Below are positions 54,254 to 64,000 of a stretch of DNA of 64,000 bases, in pieces. Origin of the DNA: Jackrogersella multiformis (taxonomy: Eukaryota; Ascomycota; Sordariomycetes; Xylariales; Hypoxylaceae); NCBI GenBank assembly GCA_902806575.1, contig CADCXD010000001.1, positions 4,836,001-4,900,000 of the forward strand, written 5' to 3'. Under the pieces are notes generated by a model. The model was given only the letters and a program-made list of their open reading frames with translations. It was not told where the DNA came from and searched no databases. Positions within the stretch are counted from its first letter, which is position 1. Each line of letters begins with the position of its first letter. Both the position numbers and the translations under genes were made by a program.

Positions 54254-55293
54254 GCTTCTCGAGGTGTCGGTTTGTAATACCACGTAAAGACGCTTTATCT
54301 TAACTCTATAGATGCCTATGTAACCCTAGGTCGGTATTACCACGTCTGGCAGCTTGTCAAAGCTCAAGAAGGAAGGTCGAGCACTCAATTAAGAAGACGA
54401 ATGCCAGAAGCAGACGCAACCTACCATCTTAATACACATTTTTCACCTTGAGAAACGGCACCGCTTTGGCCTCCGGAGCACGCACGGGAAGATGTCTCCG
54501 GTATAGACGTGCGACCCCATCTTGCGCGTCACGTCGTGGGGGCGAATAATTGCGTTATAGATAGGCACCAGGTATAGAGGGGACGGTGTGCGCGCAATGG
54601 GGTCTCGCAAAGGCACGTTGCGGTCGTGCAGGCCAGAGTTCCGAGAAATCGGGGTGAGGAGAGGTATGGGTCGGATTGCGTGCGACCTGGACGTGATGGC
54701 GGAAACGTCCCTGGATTCTGGAACCGGCATATCTTTGCTGACGCGCCAATCACGAATGGCAATTCCTGCTGCGTGGTCGGCAGTATATAGCTTTAGTTTG
54801 GACGATCCCAACTACCGTCCTGGAAATAAGAATAAAAATATCATGTCGGTTAATAACCTTGATATGGTGATGGAAGCCTTCGTATAATCAATGGCTACCT
54901 CATTTTTATATAAATTCTATTTCGATTACTGTCGAGTCGTAAAAACTATAATAGGTACCTATATCAACTTATCACAAAATATCAGAACTGAGAGTCGAGA
55001 CTACCTACCACAGATAGGAGAAAAGTATGATATAAATAATGAATCGGTACTCTTGAGATAGACTTATCATCATGATTGAAACCCAATAAGAAGGCTAAAG
55101 GTAACTCCACAACGGGGCAGGTCGATAGGGGTAGAACGGTACCGGCCAGGGATAAACAGGAAAAGTCTAGACGCCTGGTATTTTCTGTCTATCTACACAT
55201 TCATTCGTTAAGCGTAGCTAGCATATTTCATATTTCTAGGCGTGACATCACCTTGCTCTTTTTTCGTCGACTCCTTATCTTTGCCCATGGGTC
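54254..55293. other. DUR3 promoter region
   Basis: Spacer between the DUR3 start and the 3' end of the prolidase gene, both on the minus strand. The overlapping short frames at 54.44-54.89 kb lie on opposite strands of each other and are not supported. Several GATA words occur (near 54560, 54972, 55012 and 55063), possible but unproven nitrogen-control sites. Confidence 0.55.
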
Positions 55294-57280
55294 TCATGCC
55301 GTCACATCCCCCGGCCAATCAATGTCGATAGTCTTCTCTAATACGTCAGGGTCCTTTATAGCATCGGTCAGGTTGATAGAACCATCCTTCGTGATGAGCA
55401 AGTTATCCTCGATTCTACATCGTTCACGTTAGTAACCCACCTACGACAGTCCGGATATAGTATACGATCACGCTTACCTTACACCACCAACGTCCCAATA
55501 CTTGTCCAACACCTTCTCGTCGATGAACTTCGAGTGTTTCGGGTCCTTGAGATACGGCTTAATGATGTACTCGCAGAAATAGATCTAAGAGTTTCGTCAG
55601 TCTCATTCAGATTACAAGACTAGGTACCTAGGAGCCATATTACTTACACCAGGCTCGACGGTAATCACACTCCCTGCGGGTAGGTTCATTCGGACCCTTA
55701 AGTACCTAAATAGCGGGTCGGGGTCCGAATAGTTAGGGTGACCGCCCGTATCGTGAGTATCCATTCCGAGATAATGGCCCAAGCCGTGAGGTAGAAATGC
55801 AGTGCTGGTTCGAGCCTGGAGGATCTCCTCCCGATTGCCCTTCAAGACGCCCAGGGATAGCAAACCGTCAATGGCGATCCTATGCGCTAGTAGATGTACC
55901 TCGTCCCATGATACGCCTTCCTTCAGCATGGCTATGCAGTCTGTCTGCATTTGGAGCACAATCTCGTATATGGCGCGCGATTCTTCTGTGAATCTGCCAG
56001 AAATGGGGAAGGTTCTCGTCTGTAACTTGGTGAGCTCCATCCCCCTTTTCTAACGAACGTCCGAGGGATATCTTGAAAATAGAAATACATTGGGTAACTT
56101 ACGATATCAGAAGCATAGCAGTTCCACTCTGCACCCGCGTCCAGGAGCAACAGGTCTTTGCCTGCCAAATCCTTATTATTATGAACGTAATGTAGAGTAG
56201 CAGCCGCTCGTCCGCTCGCGACTATGCTAGGGTACGCCTGCTTCTTAGCTCCCTGGCTGATACTGGTGCCCACGAAAATACCCTCGAGCTCATATTCGTT
56301 CTTGGCTTCCCTCACCCTCTCGAGAACAGCCTTGTGAGCAACGCCACTGATCTCGTTGGCCTTCTTGATTAGGGCGATTTCGTATTCGTCCTTGATAACT
56401 CGGCATTCGTCGATGGCCTCGCCTAGAACAGTGAAGTCTTTGTTCGCGAATTCTAGGAATGTCACTTGATCGGAGACGCGGTCGGCGATGGCAAAGACAG
56501 TAGACTTAGGCTCGGTTCCAAGCCTAGCCAATGTCGGGTTGAGCTCAGTAGAGGGAAGGACGGCATCGACATCGTACTTCGCTAAGGCTTCCTCGGGACT
56601 AAGCGGTAGACCGGACCAAATAACGGAGTCGGGATCTATGGGAGGGATGTAGAGAGTCGAGTGTGCGGTTGCGATGTCGTAGACGAGGAAGCAATCGGCT
56701 TCGTCGACACCAGTCAGATACATGAACGCCCTTCTCTGCCTGCGCGATTGTAATCATGGCAATTAGCATCGTCAACATTCACCTATCTTCGCCCATCAAA
56801 GCGTAACAAGGTGCCTGGGGTAGTGAGCAGGTAAGTTTACCGGAATGGAATTGGCTCGTCGCTATCCTCTAACAGCTTATCCGAACGTCCTTCCAGGTAT
56901 AAGACACCGGTAGCATCGGGGATCTTGGTTCTAATGTACTCGACTACGCGCTTCGCATGCGCTTTGGCCGGGTACTTGCCACTCAGGACCTTTTCCACGT
57001 CAATGTTTGCCTTCGACATCGTGGATCTCGCTGCCGTCGTTATGCCTCTTATTGCGAGTTTAGTCGTGCCTGGACGTAGGAGGATCCCACAATATGTATA
57101 TGTTAGATGCGGGGTAGCTTTCGTATCTGTGTATAGCTTCCGGGCGACACGTGCTCCTATATTACTCCTGTATAGCCTGGTGGGAGTGAGTGGTGTATAA
57201 GTTGAAAATGGTGACGCTAACTTTGCTGCTTTTAAGTTGCTACAAAGGGGTCTGGCATTACTGAAGAACGGCAGTGGCAT
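55294..57280 (-). CDS. Xaa-Pro aminopeptidase/prolidase (peptidase M24B)
   Basis: Five exons on the minus strand: 57280-56841, 56739-56103, 56019-55648, 55584-55478 and 55414-55294, encoding 558 aa. An aminopeptidase-P N-terminal domain ([11 protein letters not shown]) is followed by the pita-bread M24 domain. Metal ligands appear in order: L-L-L-D-A-G-A-E-W with S-D-I at the exon 2 end, [13 protein letters not shown] across the exon 3/4 junction, and R-I-E-D-N at the exon 4/5 junction. A second acceptor for exon 3 would add ten residues before T-R-T-F-P-I-S; I chose the one restoring the usual S-D-x-T-R-T-F order. Enzymes of this type cleave X-Pro bonds in short peptides. An in-frame ATG at 57019 begins [10 protein letters not shown], where cytosolic relatives start; the extra 87 residues from 57280 look like a mitochondrial presequence. 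Confidence 0.9.
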
Positions 57281-58164
57281 CCCGTAGGGTATCGTATCAC
57301 GGGAGTAACGTTCCAGGTTTCGAGGTACATACCAGGTAGGTACCTACCTAGATGAATGAGAAGAACCGGCGCGGGGCTAACGGGTTGCTGCGGTTAAAGA
57401 AGCTTCGACAAATCAGATCTCTGATAAGAAGCCAATTGCCTTCCCTTTCAGGTTAAACACCTTTAGTGACCTGCCGTATGTGTACCACCTAGGTACCTGT
57501 GTAGGTAGGTATAACAACATAACGACGACTAGACTGGGGATGCAGGTACGTTTGACCTATGCACTTCAGACTCATCCCTACGTTATGCAAGTATATGAAA
57601 ACATCATCGATTAGGGAAATATTTCTCAATGATAAGGTAAACTCATAAGGTGTTAGTTAGTCTTAATACGACTAAATAGATTGAGGTTAGATTCGAAGTA
57701 TCAGTATAATATGTACAAGCAATGAAATTCGGGTATCACGTATAAATGAGTCCGCCCAAATATGCTCTCCTCCAACAATGCCTTTCGATGAATATTCCGA
57801 AAAAATAATGAGAAATACTGCCGCGCCGTAGAATGCAAGCCCCAGATCAGCATATATGTATGTAGATATAGTATGCCCAGCTTATGGTTATTTATTATCA
57901 CCTAATCCTCTTCCATACTCCCCGTTGCTTCCTCGCTGACAATTGATAATCGGCATTCCTTTTGTTATTGATGGCTTCGTTCTTTCTTTTCAACGCATTC
58001 GTCTAGGTACCCTCAGAGGCTTAAACATGAATCGATCTTTCGATCCAGGGTTAAGTCGTGACGTAACATCCCTGGTCGACCTATATCGCTTCTTATATAA
58101 AACGGACATATAATGTGGTATGGGTGTCTAGAGAACGCCTAAGAAGTAATCATTCGGAACCAGA
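57281..58164. other. Intergenic spacer
   Basis: Prolidase promoter and the 3' flank of the cyclin gene, both on the minus strand. TACCTAGGTA-type motifs near 57335 and 57490. No supported open frame. Confidence 0.6.
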
Positions 58165-59190
58165 TTACCTAGCTCTCTTAGACAGCGTGTCTAGTTTCAA
58201 AGTCGGTATTGCGTCATCTCTGAGCATAGAGTTCCCAGCAGCCATTAGACCGTGGTTTTGCCTCAACGTCTCCCAATGGCTCTGAAGAGTTTCCTCCCTG
58301 ATAACCAATTCGAATCCCGTCAGGAAACAGAAGCTAATCTCGAGCCTCGCCAACTCGACCTCGCTCACGCCGCCGACCCGAGCGATCTTAGCATGCGGGT
58401 AACTTAAATCTTCGAGAGCCTTCATTGCTACTCTCAAGCCGGCTAGAAGCAGACGGTGACAGTTTCTCCGTGTAACAGGAATAGCTCGTTCTTCTACTGC
58501 GAGCCGGAATATATAGAACGAGGTAGCAAGGTACACAGCGGTGGACATGGGGCAGAATTGATGTATTCGCAGCAGATAATCCTCGATGCTAATAGGTGGA
58601 GGCTGTTTACTGAAGAATTTTCGCGTAATGGCGCTATGCTGTAGGTTGAGGGGCTGCGAGTTGGCCCCGATAACGATGTACGGTTCAGGGTTGTTCTTTG
58701 GCGGCGAAGGAGTCCACGCTTGTTTAAGATGAACACCATCAATGGGCTGACTTGGTGTTCCCTGACCCAGAGGCGAAATCCGAGCTTGAGCCTTGTCCTG
58801 GGCTTCGGCCTGCTCTCGTAGCCTAGCCAAACTCCTTTCTGAAAGAGACCGGACAATATCTGCCTTTTCCCTCTGCAAACTGCGCATATTAGGAATGGTA
58901 GGGCTCCTAGGTGGAGGCGTCGGAGGGATGTCGCCTGTTATGCGAACAAGGGATTCGACGCCAGCACAGAGCAGCTTGAGGGCCGCAATTGGGGATAACT
59001 TGAACAAGTCATGCGAGGACGGGCTCGGGGCGGTATGGATCGGAGGCGGCGTTCGGGCTTGCCATAGTAGTTTCGGGTCTGCTGAAGGAATGGGAGGTGG
59101 AGGGGGTGAGGTCGGCGTGGTGTTTTCATTGCCCGTATCGTAGTCCATTTGTGACGCTTGGGCGTCCGACTGACCAGCGTCGCCTTCCAT
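58165..59190 (-). CDS. PHO80/PREG-like Pho85 cyclin
   Basis: Single-exon protein of 341 aa from the ATG at 59190; the frame is open a little further upstream but only from a TTG. The first 180 residues are Pro/Ser-rich and disordered, with P-P-P-P-P-I-P and T-P-P-P-R-S-P runs. The cyclin box follows: F-F-S-K-Q-P-P-P-I-S-I-E-D-Y-L-L-R-I, then A-V-Y-L-A-T-S-F-Y-I-F-R-L, N-C-H-R-L-L-L-A-G-L-R-V-A and the Pho80 hallmark V-G-G-V-S-E-V-E-L-A-R-L-E-I-S-F-C-F-L-T-G-F. In yeast and Neurospora this cyclin partners the Pho85/PGOV kinase and represses the phosphate-starvation response (PHO4/NUC-1). The tail after the box is short. A role in phosphate signalling is well supported by family; other Pcl-type roles are possible. 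Confidence 0.88.
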   Translation of the reverse strand: MEGDAGQSDAQASQMDYDTGNENTTPTSPPPPPIPSADPKLLWQARTPPPIHTAPSPSSHDLFKLSPIAALKLLCAGVESLVRITGDIPPTPPPRSPTIPNMRSLQREKADIVRSLSERSLARLREQAEAQDKAQARISPLGQGTPSQPIDGVHLKQAWTPSPPKNNPEPYIVIGANSQPLNLQHSAITRKFFSKQPPPISIEDYLLRIHQFCPMSTAVYLATSFYIFRLAVEERAIPVTRRNCHRLLLAGLRVAMKALEDLSYPHAKIARVGGVSEVELARLEISFCFLTGFELVIREETLQSHWETLRQNHGLMAAGNSMLRDDAIPTLKLDTLSKRAR

Positions 59191-62100
59191 TTGACTCTTT
59201 TGTCTGCCTTTATCCTTTCCTCGTAACAAAGGGCTGATCTAAGCCTATATTTATGTTGCGTAGTTTTACGACAGATTGGTCTCGTATGGTAAACGATTGG
59301 CTCGAATCTCGGTTATAGTCGCAGTAAGTTGTCTGAAAGGGCAGGTTATCGCCTAGACCTTAGTGAAGCCTCTCGTTAGGGGCTATCTGACGGTATCCTA
59401 GCCTAAAAAATCTTTGTGATATTGATATTTGAAACCCGGCTCGTCTTCCAACTCATAATCCCACACAAGAGCAGGGGCGCAGAAACATTCGCTTGTACTA
59501 ACACATCCGAGGATGGATGACGCGGTCCGTCTGTAGAGCTGGCAGTAGTCAGAAGCTACCCGGGGTAGGTATGTATGTATTAACCAGGTGATAACCAGGT
59601 GATTGCGGTAGCTCGACAGATCTATCCGATCTGCCTAGATAATGGTGATGGAATCATGTTGAGGATAAGTATCTGTAGGACCTCGCATTTGATGTTGTCG
59701 CCACTCATCAGGACGAATATTTGGGGGATCTGACGGGTTCTGTGTGAGAGCCCAGGCTAGGTAGGTATGTATAGGAAAGTAAAATAATAAGCCGCCTGGC
59801 CGCGTGATGGGTGAACCAGACACGGGTGCGTAGCGGTCGAGACCAAGGCTAAATGGAGGAGAAATCAGAGTTAAGGGAGACTAAAAGACTAAAGATACAA
59901 TGAGGAGGGGACGAGACGAGGACCGCGGGACGAAGTAGCTACCCGATTTAAGTTTTTTTTTTTTTTTTTTTTTTTTTTTCAGTTCTTCGGTTTTTGTCTG
60001 GTCTTTCCAGCCGCTTGTATTTGACTGCGTGTACCCGATAATTACACTAATAAAGTTGACTTGTAGGTACCTGGGTATCAGGTAGGTACTCGAATAGGTA
60101 CTCGAATCATGGATACAATATCCATTGGAGGTAGAGCTCCGCCCACGCTAAGAGATTTTAGCCTTAGCCTTGAAAGGAAACGGTGAAAGAATTGGGGATT
60201 TACTAGATTTAATAAACTAAAATTTAGACTAACGAAGCTTTATAGTGGGGGTTACAGTTCCAAGGCAGCAAGGTTCGTAACCCAATCATACTTTAAAGGT
60301 TCTAGAGCACTCGCAGCTTACACCTACGGATGTAATTACTTAGCAGGTACCTACCTAGTACCTATAATATAATAGTGTAGTGTAGTAGTTACAGGGGATT
60401 ATATGCAGGTTCAAAAGGCTCGTGACCTTATTTACCTAGGTATTTATTGTCCCAAATTGGAATTCCGCAGCATCCCACTACCTACCTACTAGGCAAGTTG
60501 GCAGGATGTGTGCCAGGCATGCGATGTGATGGTGTTCCCAAGAGTTAGGATGGGAATTCAAATCCAAGTGTTGTCTTGTTGCCTCATTGAACAGATAGAT
60601 AATCAGATGCAGAGATAAAAAATCACCAATGGGTTTGGGACAGTAAAAGATAGGGATGAATCCGTGTCGATGTATAAGTGGTCTAGTCTTCGTGTCTTAT
60701 CAATTGGTATGTGGTATACCGTATGTGGCATGCGGTAGGTATGTGATATCAAAGAACAATACAATAGGAATAATACCTACGATACCCGGCCTACTTCGTG
60801 GGTATTCGATACAATACGAAACCTCCTCTCATCCTCATGACCGCTTCATTCGTCAAACAGGGACGACCTAAGAAGTATGAGTTATTAAAACGACCAATAA
60901 CCTCAAGTTAGAAAGCATTTACTTGTAACTCAACAAAAAAAAAAAAAAAAACTCGACGTCCCGAATAGTTAATCGACGGTTAATAACCCTATAGGCTGTG
61001 CCATTCGAGTCGTTTTTGTCGTGGTATGTTTGCTCTCACTCCAAATGCTAAGATGTGGAGAAGTAAGATGTAAATGAGGTGAATAAGATGAGGGGAGATC
61101 TACTATCCTTCGAACTGACAGGGGCGGCGGAAGGATTGGCGTGGCAAGGTAGCATTCGGTACCCATACTGCCATATACTACTAACTACCTAGGTACCTAC
61201 ACTAGGTAATCTTCAAAATCGACGGTGAACCATAAGAGAGAAAGTTGAAAACTTCATAGACTATATGCATTAGTTGAGGTCTCGATCTCGATGAGTTTCT
61301 CGAGATAGGTATATCCACTCTCCTCGGCAGCTGCTCGGTAGGAGTCTGGAGAAAGTATCACATGTATTATGAGAGTCGGTAGTCTCCGAGTTAGATCTGG
61401 ATCAAATCGGCCGTATCCATCCAATCTACTTTCTTGCCCACCGGCCTCCTACCTACACTAGCAGTAGGTAAGCAATGCAAGCTTGGCCGAGTGGAGCGAT
61501 CACGATTAACTGAGATTGGATGGGCGGCGTAGTCTGCTCTCTTTTTCTTAGGTTGCTTTTTTCCATGATAATTCAGTTACAGATACATCATGTTAGTTAA
61601 TATATCTAAGACGGTAAACGAATGTAACCATTATGTATGGTAAGCAGTTCGAAGAGACATCTGATTTGTTAGTGACTCCATTCTCCACGATCTCCAATCC
61701 TCTTGTACCACCGCACGAGAAGACCGGGCTGGCTAGATGCAATCTGTTTGTCATCAGGGTGGCTGGATCAAAGACACCGACAGCTGCTAGTGACGGCTTT
61801 AATATATACCGGTAGGTACCTGCTTAAGGTAGGTAACCGCAGCAGGTGGTTCCACTCTTCGTAGGAGGTAGTTATAAGAGAGCATCAGCATCAATATCAC
61901 CCTCATCCTCCAAGGTATATTTCACCCCGAAGCCTCTCTTCGGTCCTGCAACAGACGAACAAACCCATCACCCAGTCCCCATCCTGACCGCCAGAATGGC
62001 TCGCGTAGGCACATCCATCTGTTCGCTTGGCATTACCCCAGATATACCAGTGATCGACAATCTCGTCAACGCAAACCCCATGGAGTCCAGCCTGCATCCT

Positions 62101-63072
62101 GCAGGACCTGGCCTATGAGAAGCCGAACGCCTTCCTCGGGTCATGTATGCCACACCCAGCACGCCCGATTTTCCATCTCCTGGAGCCCAGCGAAGGGCCA
62201 AAAAAGGGCAGGAGGCAGATTCGAATCGTCACGAGCGCTGCAGGGGAGACTACGGCAACGAAAGCCGCTCTCCCGATAGGTCCAGTCGCATTTTCCTCAG
62301 CACCGGGTATCGCTGAGTCACGAAACCAGGACAGTCACAAGCGCGGAAGGCGCCGAAGATCCCTTCCCGCATAGCAGGAACATTGAAAAGCAAACTTCCA
62401 CAAGGTAAATGCTTCGCCATGTAAGAGACCGGCAAAGCAATCCTTCGCTACCTATAACCCACTGTAGGTACACATCCGCGCCGCCAGACGAGACGCCACT
62501 GCACTCGATATTCCCATAAGTATTAGCGACACCATGGACAATCCAGTACGAACCTTCGTAGTCAGCTTGAAGGACATTAGGACACAGAGAAATTGTAATA
62601 ATAAGTACCTAAGGTAAGTTAACGATAATACCGAGGAAAACATGGAACGTAGTGGTTAAAGCCCCTACCTCATGATCATTACATATAGGGCAAATTACGA
62701 GCAGGTCATAGATCGTAATATAAATCCCAGCCAGGGCACTCACTACCTTCGCATATATGCGTATCCACTTACAACATCCCTCCAGCTCTAATTAATTAAT
62801 TGACGAGTGAATGAACCACGGGTAAATCAACCCGAAATAACTTCCATCGCTCCAACCAATAGTAATGGATCCTCGTTAGCAAAATGCAATATGATATATT
62901 CTGCTGGGACTATCTATTCCAGCACCTGCGTAAAGACCTTGGCAGCCCAGGCCCATGCATCCTCAGTAGGTAGACATATATACGTTCAATGGTCCGTATA
63001 TAATATTTCGACATCCCTCTCAAATAGCTACCCACGATCTATATAGAGTATAGACCGTACGGCAATTTCAAT
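59191..63072. other. Long intergenic region, no supported gene
   Basis: Cyclin promoter then about 3.8 kb without a recognised gene. It holds a 23-base T run at 59957-59979, a 17-base A run near 60935-60951 and TACCTAGGTA motifs at about 60067, 60345, 60436, 61188 and 61812. A somewhat GC-richer island at 61.63-62.40 kb has short frames on both strands, including a minus-strand stretch (61810-61640) reading like protein; it may be a decayed gene but no domain is recognised. A weak tRNA-like box pattern lies near 62641-62735. Confidence 0.5.
59957..59979. repeat. Poly(T) tract of about 23 bases
   Basis: Uninterrupted T run on the plus strand (poly(A) on the minus strand). It is preceded by a purine-rich stretch and has no adjacent gene 3' end. 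It could be a replication-slippage tract or the tail of a decayed retroposed copy. Confidence 0.85.
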
Positions 63073-64000
63073 TTAGCAGTTAAGCGTGACCTTGCAGTCC
63101 AGGACGGCGCTCTGGCCGCCCTCGACAGCCTTGATAGCGTCCTTGATGGTGCGTTCCAGGTCCTCCACCTTATCCACCTTCGCAGCGAACAGATCGCCCC
63201 CGGAGGCCGCCTTGGCGATGCCTGCGTAGTCCGGCACGGGATCGAACGAGATGTTGATCTCCTCGTTGGTCGCCGTGGAGCCCAGACCGTTGGGGTGCAC
63301 GAGAAGCATAGATTTCCGAGGAGCGTTCCAGCCTGTTTTCTTGATTAGATATACTTTTCTTTTATCATATACTCCCCAGCTCATGTGGAGGAAGACTGAC
63401 CTTTGTTGTTTAATACAATGGTTAAAACTGGGATATTGTAACGCTTGGAGATCCAGTAGACGCTGCCGGGAACCGAGAACAGGAACGTGCCGTCGCCAAC
63501 AATCTGCACAACGAACTTACCCTTGCCGCCATTTTCGACGTTCGTTGCCAACTTGATGCCTAGTGCGCCTCCACCAGACCATCCCAACCCACCTCCACCG
63601 CAATTGATCCACGAGCCCGGGATTTCTGGCTGCAGATTGTCATGCACAAACCCAGTATTTGTAACCGCTTCAATGGCCCAAATCGTATCTTGTGGACATA
63701 ACGACCGGAGGGTCTTGCAGAGATGTCCCGTGCCGAAGGTACCGTCCTCGGCTGGGGTTGTCTTGGATGCGATGGTATCTAGGCGTTCCTTGTACGATGC
63801 TTGAAGGGCGTCCCATTTCTTGGTAACGACTGCGGCTTCGAGCTTCGAGGTTTGACTTTTAGCCTCGGAAGTGATCTGCTCGACAGATGCCAGCGCGTCC
63901 GCACGATACCGGTGTTGAGCTGGTACGTAGAAGAGTGGCATAAGCTGCTTTAGCGGGTCAACATCTATATGGAAGACCTTAATCCCGTCCTTCGGCTTGT
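63073..64000 (-). CDS. ThDP-dependent enzyme, acetolactate-synthase/benzoylformate-decarboxylase type (5' part off the window)
   Basis: The 3' two exons of a minus-strand gene that continues past the right edge: 64000-63401 and 63332-63073, split by a 68-bp intron (GTCAGT donor, ACAG acceptor), about 286 aa in total. The reading enters with F-H-I-D-V-D-P-L-K, the central-domain end of ThDP enzymes. The C-terminal domain follows: W-I-N-C-G-G-G-G-L-G-W, then the diphosphate/Mg-binding motif V-G-D-G-T-F-L-F-S-V-P with the closing N-N-K-G-W at the intron (the GDG...NN motif). A tail with H-P-N-G-L-G follows. The PYR domain and catalytic Glu must lie to the right and are not seen. Fungal members are usually named acetolactate-synthase-like; a decarboxylase or carboligase acting on an aromatic or aliphatic 2-oxoacid is equally possible. 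Confidence 0.85.

Noticed and set aside
61481..61560. tRNA-Ser/Leu-like start (GCTTGGCCGAGTGGAGCG)
   Set aside because: Only the A-box-like part matches; no B box, no T arm and no pairing acceptor stem follow.
1..64000. CRISPR arrays or bacterial operons
   Set aside because: The sequence is eukaryotic with spliceosomal introns; the tandem repeats seen lack spacer structure.

Overview
The window is nuclear DNA of a filamentous ascomycete (Pezizomycotina, most likely a Sordariomycete). The evidence is many short GT-AG introns (about 55-105 bp, with CTAAC/CTAAG-type branch sites), wide intergenic spaces, and recognisable fungal families: an IBA57-type protein, a Cwf23-type J-protein, a DUR3 urea transporter, a PHO80-type cyclin, an S10 carboxypeptidase, DUF7918 and DUF1349 proteins and a fungal-type diterpene cyclase. 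No rRNA gene, convincing tRNA gene or intact transposon was seen. A palindromic motif built on TACCTAGGTA is scattered through nearly every intergenic space.

Layout. 1-9.2 kb: no supported gene. 9.2-10.0 kb: acidic ECM13-like protein. 10-16 kb: no supported gene. 16-19 kb: IBA57-like mitochondrial Fe-S factor and a two-exon J-domain protein. 19.16 kb: three interstitial telomere repeats. 19.2-27.6 kb: an AT-rich, accessory-looking zone with a two-exon cystine-knot secreted protein, the wreck of a bifunctional copalyl-diphosphate/kaurene-type synthase, two further degraded fragments and a predicted six-bladed beta-propeller protein. 28-33 kb: amidohydrolase, 2-oxoglutarate/Fe(II) oxygenase and a GHSMGG serine esterase. 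33-39.3 kb: PHS1-type dehydratase, a DUF7918 protein with two SUMO-interacting motifs, a doubtful small S/T-rich ORF and a DUF1349 protein. 41.4-42.5 kb: MYND zinc-finger protein. 44.8-47.9 kb: a five-exon GPI-anchored S/T-rich wall protein with a 35-residue tandem repeat. 49.5-54.3 kb: secreted S10 serine carboxypeptidase and, convergent to it, DUR3. 55.3-59.2 kb: Xaa-Pro aminopeptidase/prolidase and PHO80-like cyclin. 59.2-63.1 kb: no supported gene. 63.1 kb to the right edge: 3' part of a ThDP-dependent enzyme.

The genes do not form one pathway. Housekeeping genes (Fe-S assembly, splicing cofactor, VLCFA elongation, urea uptake, peptide breakdown, Pi signalling) flank the accessory block at 19-27 kb. 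The telomere repeats are in the orientation of a left chromosome end, and the block to their right looks subtelomeric. My reading (inference) is an old chromosome end or relocated telomere-proximal segment now internal, carrying a small effector-like gene and a decaying diterpenoid locus. All multi-exon models were spliced by eye; each sums to a whole number of codons with GT-AG introns, but none has transcript support.
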